In this document: piece by piece, positions 15,167 to 24,800 of the stretch
How the letters are laid out: every line of letters starts with the position of its first letter
Position numbering within the stretch: the stretch's first letter is position 1
Assembly: GCA_009779845.1 (NCBI GenBank)
Contig: WRBE01000007.1
Location: 1 to 62,798 of the forward strand
Direction: 5' to 3'
DNA length: 62,798 nt
From: Oscillospiraceae bacterium
GTDB taxonomy: Bacteria; Bacillota; Clostridia; Oscillospirales; Oscillospiraceae
The notes under the pieces: generated by a model
What the model was told of the DNA's origin: nothing
What the model saw: only the letters and a program-made list of their open reading frames with translations
Database searches by the model: none
Translations under genes and position numbers: made by a program

Positions 15167-18100
15167 ATGGTAGACCGCTTATTGAGCTATTGGTATTCTC
15201 TAGAGTTTTTCCAACCAAGCTGGCCAATCAAGGAAAAAGGGGCTATAAATCTCCTGAAAGAGGAATTGCCTTGGCCGCCCCAAAATTCTGATCCCAACTG
15301 GCAAATCAGCTACGATATATATATTGGATGTACAATAACCGATGACTTGATTTCTTGGGTGCTCAATGAGTTAAACCTTACAGAAGATGATTTTTCTGTG
15401 GAACGCGACTACTCCAAGTGTTGCCTCTGTGCATTTAAGGTGGACGAAGATGGCGTTTATGTTGCGGAATCTTTTTCTATCTCTAGTTTCACTTGGGCAC
15501 TTGGAGCCATTGTGAAGGCGCATGATTTTAATGTCGTCTTGGATTTGGGAGAACTGGAAAAACTCCAAGCTCGAATTCACACGGTTTTATCCGAGGATGC
15601 TGAGCCCTTTTCACTTGAGAAACTTCAGCTTTTCTCTATGCAAATATGCACTGAAATAGGTATAGAGCCCGGCCTTGTAATGCCAGCACTCTGGGCGAAT
15701 AAAAAAAGCAAGTAAGCGTAAAAAAGACGGTACTTTCCCTCTGCTTACACCCGCTACTGAGCTTATGTCAAGCTATTATGTTTCTGATATCGCTCGTATT
15801 ACAAAAAAGCCTAGTTCTCAAATAATGCGTACGTACGGGCTTTAGAAAGAAAACCACCTGTACATACCATGATTGACACTGATATCACTGCTATGAAACA
15901 ATGGCTAGGTGCCGAATGTTTCCCTAGGGGAACCTGGCCTTCAACATACTCACCTAGTCTCATGCAACAGATTTCTATTAACTTGGCGGTTTCAAAACAG
16001 GATATTTTCTCTGTAAACGGCCCACCGGGGACAGGAAAAACTACACTCCTCAAGGAAATTATTGCATCAAATATTGTAGAGCGAGCAGCCTTAATGGCAA
16101 AGTACCTAAAACCCGATGATGCCTTTACAGAAAAGGAGTTTACTAGCCCACCAGACCAATATAACAAAAAATATGATTGTCCAGATGCTGCCTTGACGGC
16201 TTTTGAGATGCTGGTGGCTTCTAATAACAATGCGGCCGTTGAGAATATTTCCATGGAGCTACCAAAAGTCGTGGCCAAAGATCGAACCGGGCACTTTACG
16301 GATATTGAGAGCCCAGAGCATACCTATTTTTCCGACATCGCCACTGCCCTTTGCGGCAATCCGTCATGGGGACTCTTTTCTGCACGTCTTGGCAAAAGTA
16401 GCAATCTGAAAGAATTTAGAGAAAAAGTTTGGTGGGCGGACGGAACCAATCTCCAGGAATACTATAAGCAAGCACCTGATTGGAACAGTGCCAAACAAAA
16501 CTTTCTTACCGCATGGGACGCCGTCGGAGAAGAGCGAGAAAAGATTGCCGAAGCGCAAAATCGGCTTGAAAAATACGCTACAATTGTAGAAACAGAGAAC
16601 TCTATAATGAATGACTTAAAAATATTGAAGGTGGAAATAGAACAACAAACGCATTTATGCAATAAACTTGAGGCGGAATTGAAAGAGTTTGAAGAAAGCT
16701 ACTTATTGCATCAGCAAAATGTTGATATACTACAAGCCGGCCTTTCTTGGGGCAAACGCCAGTTACCTGCCTTATTCAAGAAAGATATCAGACTGCAAGA
16801 GTTGAAAAAAGTAAAACTATTACGTGATAAGCTATGCCTTGATATCACCCGTCAACGCACTGCGCTAAATGCCGAAACCAAATCTCTTACACGTACCAAG
16901 CACAAACTTCAGAAGCAAGAATCACATTTGCAACAAATAAAGGGAAAAAAGCAGCAGTTTGAATCTGCCTTGGAACTAGATAAGTTGCGCTTTGGGTCAA
17001 ATTATGCTGACAACAATTTCTTTCAGGGCATCCAGTCAAATGATGTCTCTCAATCAGCCTGTCCTTGGACAGACAACACCTATGACACCTTGCGTGAGGA
17101 ACTATTCTATCATGCACTTATGCTACAAAAGGCGTTTGTACTCAATAGCAGTTGCATCGAGCGAAACTTGAGGCGCCTGTTTGCCATGTGGGACAATAAA
17201 TTTACGCCTCAAGACCGAGAGCTTGCCTACGGCAGTTTATTGAACACCTTATTTTTTCTTGTGCCAGTTATATCTACTACTTTTGCCTCAATTGGTTCTT
17301 TTCTAGAAGGTGTCCAGCCTGGTGAACTTGGTATCCTCCTTATTGTCGATGAGGCTGGTCAGGCTACGCCTCAAAGTGCGCTTGGTGCATTTTGGCGTAC
17401 ACAAAAGGCTATCGTGGTGGGTGATCCATTACAGGTGGAGCCGATTATGACAACGCCCCTAGAACTATGCCGACGCTTTGCTGCTGACAATGACTTACCT
17501 GTTTCCTACAGAATCCCCGAACTATCAGTGCAGGTGTTAGCGGATGCTCAAAATCCATATGGCGGAACGCAGAAAATGGATGGGCAACAACTATGGCTGG
17601 GGTGCCCACTGGTCGTTCACCGTCGTTGCATTGAGCCGATGTTTAGTATGTCAAACGAAGTTGCGTATAACAACCGCATGTTTTGTAAAACCATGCCTCC
17701 AAAATCGGGAGTTCATTTCTTACTTGATAGATCCATTTGGTTTGATATCGCAGGGTGAGAGGTGGGCAACAAAGATCATACCGTACGCGAACAAATCATT
17801 TTAGTTCAACAGCTACTTGAGAAGGCAGTCATACAATTTGGCGCTTTGCCCGTTATCTACATCATTACACCGTTTACATCTGTGAAGCGCTCACTTCACC
17901 AAAAGCTTCGCCCGTTACTAACCAAGCTGTTACAGGAAGTAGACGCAGATACTATAGATAAATGGCTGAACACCAATTGTGGGACAATCCATACGTTCCA
18001 AGGGAAAGAAGCCAATGAAGTACTCCTCGTATTGGGCTGTGATAGTCAACAAGGGTTAGGGGCTGCCCATTGGGTGGGGCGGAAGCCGAATATAATCAAT

Positions 18101-18253
18101 GTTGCGGTTTCCAGAGCAAAATATCGCATAGGTATAATTGGCAGCTATGGCTTGTGGAGCAGAATTCCTCATGTACAGAAGGTGTGTAATATATTAAGCG
18201 ACTCAATTTTTTCAGGGACTACGCCTCCCGGCCATACTGAATTTTTTAGATAA
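15167..18253 (+). pseudogene. Broken superfamily I (DNA2/NAM7-type) helicase
   Basis: One ancestral gene is now in pieces. Segment 1 (15167-15715, 182 codons) begins MVDRLLSYWYSLEFFQPSWPI and ends after an A7 tract. Segment 2, in another frame (about 15699-15840), reads LLTPATELMSSYYVSDIARI. Segment 3 returns to the first frame (open from about 15815; ATG at 15869). It carries the Walker A motif NGPPGTGKTT, a coiled-coil-like middle and LLIVDEAGQATPQSALG with GDPLQVEPI. An in-frame TGA at 17756-17758 interrupts it, and the same frame continues with GTIHTFQGKEANEVLLVLG and NVAVSRAKYRIGIIG, the C-terminal helicase motifs. Two compensating frameshifts plus one nonsense codon point to decay. Base composition is AT-richer than the flanks, suggesting transfer. 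Confidence 0.85.
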
Positions 18254-18329
18254 AAAAGGTTCAACATGTGGGTATATGCTATGGGAAAGCCTTAGTTAGA
18301 CTTTGTTGCTAAAATTTGTTTTTTTCAGA

Positions 18330-18374
18330 CTAAGGCCGGAGCAATTTTTGCTCTGGCCTTAGCATCAGTTTTTT
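18330..18374 (+). terminator. Terminator after the broken helicase gene
   Basis: CTAAGGCCGGAGC pairs with GCTCTGGCCTTAG (one G-T pair) over a 7-base loop, then a run of six T at 18369-18374. Confidence 0.85.
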
Positions 18375-18410
18375 ATTTGCACCTTTTCGAGCAAAAACCA
18401 AGGGCTCTAG

Positions 18411-19262
18411 TTATTCGTCCAGCATCAACTGATTGCGTGTTTTCAGTTTATCGAGTTGTTCTCGTTCAATCTCAGAAATACTCTTGTCGGGTGTAGGTAA
18501 ATCTTCCGGCATAACTCCGCCCACACGCTCAATCGCAGAGCGAACTTCGCGTCCTACTTTATAATGTGCTTCTCTGGCGGCGGTCACACCTTGTATGTTC
18601 TCACGCTTTAGCTTGCTTTCCGTTTGAGAGATGCGAAACAGGTTAGCAATCAGCTCTTCACTTCTCATAAAATCGAGAATTTTATCCCGAACCTGCAACT
18701 GTTTCTTGGTATGAATGTCCTCAACCGTCATCCCGCCATAGAGCCCCATGTATCCGGCATTTTGAAACTCGGCAAACTCTTGGTTCGTGATAACACCGGC
18801 GTCCCGTGCAGCTTCTGCCAAAAGCTGATTCCATTGCTTGACGTCGCCACGAATGACAAGACGCCTATTGTCCTCGTCGAGCTGGTTGAAGCGGTCCGCC
18901 ACTTCTTGCCGATATGTCTGAATGGCAAAATAGGTCTGCCCCAAAGCGATTACTTCTTTCCGCGGGTCGCCGTTTTGCATAATCAGATAACAGGCGTAGC
19001 GTGTCAATTCGTAATCAAGCACACGCTTTGTCGTAGCACCGGCTTTCACGATTTTGTTGACCTCAACAAAATCGTTCTCAATTTCGTGTCCGCTATTTTT
19101 GCAGGCAAGCATTGCCCGGTCAATCACTTTAGAAAAGTTGCGCCATTCTGTGTAGTCCAGCACATCTGCAAGCTCACGTGCTGACCAAAATTCGCTCCCA
19201 TCAGAGCGGACGGTTTTGATGTCCTCAAACCGTTTATATTCCTTTGCGTTCAAATTGCTCAT
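18411..19262 (-). CDS. dinD: DNA damage-inducible protein D (DinD)-like
   Basis: Protein of 283 residues resembling E. coli DinD: FEDIKTVRSDGSEFWSARELADVLDYTEWRNFSKVIDRAMLACKNSG near the N-terminus, then NDFVEVNKIVKAGATTKRVLDYELTRYACYLIMQNGDPRKEVIALGQTYFA (BRO/KilA-like). E. coli DinD inhibits RecA. I start at the ATG at 19260-19262 (MSNLNAK), preceded by GGGGG; a longer in-frame reading has no better start. No LexA box was identified, so damage control here is unproven. It sits in an AT-rich accessory block with a Fic protein and a PPP phosphatase. Confidence 0.85.
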   Translation of the reverse strand: MSNLNAKEYKRFEDIKTVRSDGSEFWSARELADVLDYTEWRNFSKVIDRAMLACKNSGHEIENDFVEVNKIVKAGATTKRVLDYELTRYACYLIMQNGDPRKEVIALGQTYFAIQTYRQEVADRFNQLDEDNRRLVIRGDVKQWNQLLAEAARDAGVITNQEFAEFQNAGYMGLYGGMTVEDIHTKKQLQVRDKILDFMRSEELIANLFRISQTESKLKRENIQGVTAAREAHYKVGREVRSAIERVGGVMPEDLPTPDKSISEIEREQLDKLKTRNQLMLDE

Positions 19263-19385
19263 AACCAACCCCCATTCTTTTTTAATTATACAGGATTCAG
19301 TCTGTAACTGCAATCACTCTTTCTGTTAACTATATAATTCCGGGAGCAAAATTGATGGGCAAAATTGAGCATTCACATCCTGATG

Positions 19386-20528
19386 TTATGGTTGGTATAG
19401 TGTATGCAAGAACCTATCATAGACAAAAGTCCGATGCCGCGATCGCTGACCGTCTTTTTTTAAGATGCCCATGGTCGAAAGGTCGGCAACCGCTTTTGCC
19501 GCCGTATTGAAAGAAATTCCCAAGGCATCAGAAATTGGCCTTACTTCAGAAACCAAATGTCGCTTAAAATAATGATAGACCACCAATATGTTCTTTGTTG
19601 GGCTATTGGCTTTAATCTTAGCTTCATCTTCAGCGATGATTTCTACTAACCTTTCAATTTCTGACGAGGCAATTTGTGCGGAACTGCAAATGCCCCCCAC
19701 AAAGAACTTAATCAACGCAATATATCCACCACTGCGTTGCGTTCTGCGTAACATTTCAAAATAATTATTCTTATTGAAATAGAGTAACTCTGACAGCCCA
19801 ACAAAGGGTGCCGCCCGAATGCCATGTGCGAACAAAATCATAGCAAACAGAATCCGCCCAACGATACCATTATAGCTCTCGAATGGGTGTATCACTTCAA
19901 ATTGATAATGCGCCAAGGCCGCTTTCACCAGAATATCTGTCTTATCATCGTCTGATAAAAATGCAAATATATCTGCGAGAGCAGCGGGTATTTTGTCCGG
20001 TGCAGTAGGGTTATATTCTTTGAAATTTGTAACCACTCTTCCCAGAGATATAAAGCTCTCTCGTTCCCTTATGTTTATATCAGAACCATGCCCGTGTAAG
20101 GCAATGCTACAAAGCCGAGACAACGCAACAGGGTCAACAGGATTCTCCAATGAATATTCGAATGCTGATACAATATTGGTGATATTTTGTACATGGTCTT
20201 TGCCTGTACTAATTGCTTTAAGGATTTCAGGGAAGCTACCATCCCCCTCATAATCGATCAGTCTGGAATAGTGGCATTCTCTTAATACTATTAAATCACG
20301 GATAATTTTGCTGTCAGGAATGAGTTTCACCATGCCTTCCAGTACCCCTAGCTGTCTGTGGGTCATCGTGAGCATCGCAGATAATTCATCACCCATTTCA
20401 AAGAAATTCCCATCTACAAGTGGACGTGGAGTAAAAGTATAAAAATGGAAATCACCCATTGGACGCAAGCGAAGCGGCTTCGTAATGTCACGCAAATGTT
20501 GTTCATAGATTCCTGTATTTTGACGCAT
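19386..20528 (-). CDS. Fic family protein with variant active-site loop and winged helix
   Basis: A 380-residue Fic-domain protein; Fic enzymes usually transfer AMP or other phosphate-containing groups to proteins. The Fic loop near residues 216-227 reads HPFESYNGIVGR, against the usual HPFxDGNGRxGR. The catalytic His, the NG pair and the last Arg remain; the middle DG is SY and the first Arg is Ile. The usual inhibitory S/TxxxE[GN] helix is at best SRLIDY near residue 90. The last 60 residues form a winged-helix domain (PISDALGISFNTAAKAVADL). GAGG precedes the ATG. Activity may be altered or absent. Confidence 0.85.
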   Translation of the reverse strand: MRQNTGIYEQHLRDITKPLRLRPMGDFHFYTFTPRPLVDGNFFEMGDELSAMLTMTHRQLGVLEGMVKLIPDSKIIRDLIVLRECHYSRLIDYEGDGSFPEILKAISTGKDHVQNITNIVSAFEYSLENPVDPVALSRLCSIALHGHGSDINIRERESFISLGRVVTNFKEYNPTAPDKIPAALADIFAFLSDDDKTDILVKAALAHYQFEVIHPFESYNGIVGRILFAMILFAHGIRAAPFVGLSELLYFNKNNYFEMLRRTQRSGGYIALIKFFVGGICSSAQIASSEIERLVEIIAEDEAKIKANSPTKNILVVYHYFKRHLVSEVRPISDALGISFNTAAKAVADLSTMGILKKDGQRSRHRTFVYDRFLHTLYQP

Positions 20529-20584
20529 AGCTATCCTCGCATGAAAGACATCTTATTTTATCATATTGCACCTCAGTGCTTCCG

Positions 20585-21241
20585 TTATAGAGCCTCTACA
20601 TAAAAAGGCTCCATATCATCTAGCCTGAGTGCCGCCAATCTGCCACCGAATACACATCCACAGTCGATGCAGATTTTGTCGTCATGGATAGGATCAAACC
20701 ACACAGAGAAGTCGCCATTAGCGGTTAAGTATGTGGTTGGTGTATGTCCAAATATGCAAACATGAGTGTTTCGTGCTTTCCGACCAAAAAACTCCTTGCG
20801 GCTCCACAATAACGCTCTGTCTGACTGGTCGTAAAATGGAATACGCGGGTTTAGCCCCGCATGAGAAAGAAAAAATCGCTTTTCCCCAACTTTAACTGTC
20901 TTATAATAGGGGCGACGCCTTATATAGTCCACCAACTTATCAACTTCGCCTTCCGGCAACAATTCTAATTGGGCCATTGTTGCTTCATAGCCGTTATGGT
21001 ACCATGTGTTGTTCTTGCAGTCAATAAAATCAAGCAGCATCTGCTCGTGATTGCCCATGAGAAAATAGATGCACTTAGTTTTCTGAATAAATTGCACGCA
21101 GTCTATTGGCCTGCTACCTCGGTCAATCACATCGCCAAGGATATATACAGCATCGTGTTCGGGGTTGAATTTTATTTTGTTCAATAGTGCCATGAACTCA
21201 TCATAGCAACCGTGGATGTCTGATATGCAGTATGTTGCCAT
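20585..21241 (-). CDS. PPP-type serine/threonine phosphatase (PrpE/ApaH-like)
   Basis: Metal-dependent phosphatase of 218 residues. The three PPP signatures are present in order: SDIHGCYDE, GDVIDRG and GNHEQM, then SHAGL and FGHTPT. Such proteins act on phospho-Ser/Thr proteins or on diadenosine polyphosphates; the substrate here is open. I chose the second ATG (21239-21241), because the first abuts the GGAGG and would have no spacing. It ends 57 bases before the Fic gene start, on the same strand. Fic and PPP genes side by side may be functionally linked (protein modification and removal), which is inference only. Confidence 0.88.
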   Translation of the reverse strand: MATYCISDIHGCYDEFMALLNKIKFNPEHDAVYILGDVIDRGSRPIDCVQFIQKTKCIYFLMGNHEQMLLDFIDCKNNTWYHNGYEATMAQLELLPEGEVDKLVDYIRRRPYYKTVKVGEKRFFLSHAGLNPRIPFYDQSDRALLWSRKEFFGRKARNTHVCIFGHTPTTYLTANGDFSVWFDPIHDDKICIDCGCVFGGRLAALRLDDMEPFYVEAL

Positions 21242-21494
21242 GTACGCACCCATCCTCCCATTGAAGAAATCATCTTATTTCATTATATCACAAAATATCA
21301 AAATGTTCAATATAAATCGCTTGCATATTTCAGAATGCAAATAAATTCTTAAATATAAATTTTAGCGTTTCCGTACTCTCCGCACCAGCTCATTATGAGC
21401 CACGCCACAACAGGCGTGGCTCGTAGTCTTTTTATGGCTCATAAATCATATCTGCCTATCTCCGCCATTCCGCCGTGAACCCCACCGCAGGGTC
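21242..21494. other. Non-coding stretch upstream of the phosphatase gene
   Basis: AT-rich DNA (21260-21360) with no gene, then a short segment ending CTCTCCGCACCA (21373-21384) that looks like the acceptor end of a tRNA, followed directly by a terminator hairpin at 21397. No complete tRNA can be folded. It may be the right edge of the accessory block. Confidence 0.4.
21397..21433 (+). terminator. Orphan Rho-independent terminator
   Basis: GAGCCACGCC pairs with GGCGTGGCTC over a 6-base loop, followed by a T-rich tract (CTTTTTA). No intact plus-strand gene precedes it. Confidence 0.75.
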
Positions 21495-21833
21495 TCTTGA
21501 CCCTATGCTAGAAGTTCTTGAGCGCCTTCCTAATAGTACATCAATCCAGCGACCCCACCGCCCTTGACCATTGGAGTTTCGAGTACTATTACATCTGGCG
21601 TGAGGGTTTTAGCACCAGTACGGAGTATAAGGTGCAAAACCGTCGCCACTCTGCCCTTGACCTTGCGGGTACATAGGGGCGTAGCCCCTGTGTTTCTTTT
21701 GCTTCTTTGCGAAACCGCAAAGAAGGCCCGTCCGGCAGGACATACACGCTGGCGGTACCCGCCAAGCCAAAATCGGCGGCACCGCCGAAAGAAAAGGTCA
21801 AGGACTGAGATGCACGGGGCACGTCCCCTACAA
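21495..21833 (+). repeat. Dispersed intergenic repeat, copy A
   Basis: Long copy of the repeat also found at 39382-39830 and 53364-53656. Shared blocks are CCTTGACCATTGGAGTTTCG, TACTATTACATCTGGCGTGA, GGTACATAGGGGCG, AAGGCCCGTCCGGCAGGACA, GCCAAAATCGGCGGCA and ACGTCCCCTACAA. The peptide frame conserved in the other copies is disrupted here upstream of DHWSFEYYY. Confidence 0.85.
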
Positions 21834-21842
21834 AGACAATAG

Positions 21843-21876
21843 CCAAAGGCCCGGTGCATCCGCACCGGGCCTTTGG
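21843..21876 (-). terminator. Terminator of the M6-like SLH protein gene
   Basis: A perfect 15-bp stem (CCAAAGGCCCGGTGC and its complement) with a 4-base loop, about 20 bases after the stop codon. Confidence 0.85.
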
Positions 21877-21896
21877 TCACTCTATGAAACTGCCGC

Positions 21897-24800
21897 CTAC
21901 TGCGGGATAATGTTCTTCCAGTTAATGGCCCCGTCGTCACATCTGGTCACACGATGGTTATTGGTTGCGGCCAGTACTGACGGATAGTACCACGGACCTG
22001 CAGCCACATCCGGGAACGATTGGGCATCTTCCAGGTTCCCTATTTCGATGACCGCCGCTAAGGCGTCTCTGCCGTCAATCCGGCCCAGCATACGGTTCAC
22101 TGCCGTCGCGACCTCGGCGCGCATGATGTCGGCCAGCGGACGGAAGTTCCCTCTGTTGTCACCGATCATCAATCCCTCGCGGTATACCGTGTACACATAG
22201 TCTGTTGCCCAACCGCTGACGGTTCCCGCATCCCCAAAGGGTGTCGAGCGCGCAACGTGGACGGTTCCGGTTCTTGCAAGGATGGCCGCAAGTTCTTGTC
22301 TGGTGATGTTGTCATTCGGCCTAAAGTAGCCTTGATACCCTTGTACCAAACCTGCGTCATAAGCCCAAGCGATATAGGCACGCGCCCAGTGGCTTCTTAT
22401 GTCAGGGAACGGAACACCCGACATGCCCGGTGGCATGGTGTCTGGCACAAAGCCCTCAACATGGGTTCTGGCCAGAATCGTTGCGACTTCTGCGCGGGTG
22501 ATGTTTGCCAGCGGACGGAAGTTTCCTCTGTCGTCACCAAACATGAACGCTTCGTGGGCTTCCAGCAGGGCGGCGGATGCTGTGTCTGTTTTACCCGGAG
22601 TGGTCTCTGAGTTTGCAATCACTTGCAACTGCCCGTTGGTATCAAACTCAGTGTCTGTGTGGTCGTCCGGGATACGGATGAACACGTCAAACTCAATGGT
22701 TTCGCCCGGCGCAATAGCAAACAGGTTGTTGAGGATGACCACGTTTTGATCTCTGGTGTGAGCTATATACTCATACCCGCCATCGGTGGTTTTCATGACC
22801 GGTGCCGCCAACTCGCCGTCTAATACGATTCTCACGATATCTGTGGCACTGGCATCTCTGCTCTGTGTGAGGGTGAAACGCTGGACTGCAAAGTTACCGG
22901 GAGAGGCCGCACTGGGTGGCCCTACAGGAGCCAGCGCCAGCTCACCGCCGACTTCGTAGGCACCGGGCGCCGTGTTTCTTACACCTATTTCGTAAGACAG
23001 GAATGCACCGTATGCGCCCTCATGATTGTTTCTTGCGAGTATGTAGAAGTGGAAGTTGTTATGCTCATCCACCCACTCGTTTACTGTGTGGCCCGCAACG
23101 CCCGGTCTTGGGTCAGCCGGGAAGTTTGCGCCAAATCTCTCGGTATCTTGTGCCGTGAGGAATCTTCCGCTTGGACGGAAGTCATCGTAATATCCGTTCG
23201 GAACCAGTGTAATGTCACTGTAGTAGTACGGGTTGTTATGCACACCGGCACGGAATGCGGCGGTTGCAAGTTGCATGTGGTGGTCACACATAAACATGTA
23301 AGGTGTGCCGTCTGCCTCTCTGAACTGAATCAGGCCAAGATTGCCCGGATGGGCGTCAATGAGGAAGATACCCGCATTGTCCATGCTGCCGACACCGACT
23401 ACGTTGGTGTGTGACGTTCTGCTAATCAATACACCGTGGTCAGGGCTGAAGGAATCGTGACCAACTCTGTCAACAACATCAATGGTGAATCCACTCTGGC
23501 GGGGCATCAGACCATCCGCTAGAGGTGTACCGGTTAGCACGTTTACCCCGGCTGTAGCTGTCGTTGCACCACCCATCCAGGGCACATTATGGTTGGCCAT
23601 ATTCACCGGCCCGCCAAGCTGAATGTTGGGGACACCGCCGATGGACCAGTTCCATCTGTCCGGGTCAATGATGTTTTGACCGCTGCTGGGATGGGATGGC
23701 AAATAGCGTAAAAAGTTGTCTCGGTGTGTAGAGGGACGGTCTAAATTAACACCTAGTAGGTTGTTCCCCCACCGTAGCGCATTGCTTGTCCCATATATGG
23801 GATTCTCAAGGCCCGGTGTTTGGTCACGGAAATCAATACCTTGGATGACGATCGCCTCACGACCTACAAGGGGTGTGCCGTCTGCGTGGGTGAAACCGCG
23901 GTTGACAGGGATATTTCGCCCGAATACTTCATCAATCACAGGCGGGCCCGCTCTGAAGTCAGGATAGTCCACATACCGCACGTCCAGAGAGTTCTGATGA
24001 TCTTCACGTAGCCAGTTTCTTGGCCCTACAGCAGTATTGGGTGCCGGGCCAGTAGGTACTGTGAGGTCGGTAAAGCCTGCACCGATTCTCATCCCTGCCA
24101 TGAGGCCTGTACCGCCGGAACCGGCGCGGATGCCTGGGATGTTCCAACGTGTGTGACCGCCGTAGTACCCAACGTGTGCACCACGGGCCATGATGTTCCA
24201 CGGGCCAAGCTGCGCACGAACCGGCAAGGATTGGATCGCATTTGGCAGATTCCCTTCACTGAGAGTCGGGCCGAGGTTGGCCGCTGTTAGGGAGTAAACC
24301 ATATTGTCATTGTCCGGCAGGTGGACGGCGTGACCAAGTTCGTGTGAGTAAACAGCCATGGCTGCTCCCTCGCCTTGTGTTGCCAGCGGAATCGTCATAT
24401 TGATACCGTGGGCATTCATGTGTGCATTGCCTGTACTGATAGATGACCAGACATTGGCACTGGCATACCAAGATGACCATGGAATATACCGTTGGTTGGA
24501 AGCTTGGAAGTACGGATTAACCGTACATGTTCTGGCTGATTCCGCAGCATCGTGAAGCAACTCAAGCAGCCGCTCTTGTGCTGTAGCCGGATCGTTGTCA
24601 GCAAAGAAGTCTAGCCATTCTTGCGTATATTGTTGTGCAGAAAACGCACGAGGGGCCACAGTCTCAGGGGCAAATATAGCGGCCGTGCTTTCCATGAGCG
24701 CTGGGCTGATTGTCATACCTTCTGATACATCATGCAGATGTCCGTTGACTAAAACAAGATCAGGCTCGACAAGCCCTGCATCTCCATCAACGAGTTCGTC

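Noticed and set aside
15701-15713. Programmed ribosomal frameshift at the A7 tract
   Set aside because: The needed change is +1, not the -1 typical of A6-A7 slippery sites, and further breaks follow in the same gene.
17756-17758. UGA as a selenocysteine codon in the helicase
   Set aside because: The gene also has two frameshifts, helicases of this type have no selenocysteine, and I saw no stem-loop typical of a bacterial SECIS right after it. A nonsense change or error is simpler.
21530-21940. 136-residue minus-strand reading frame over repeat copy A
   Set aside because: It runs antisense through the repeat and a terminator, with arginine-rich low-quality composition; a shadow of the repeat.
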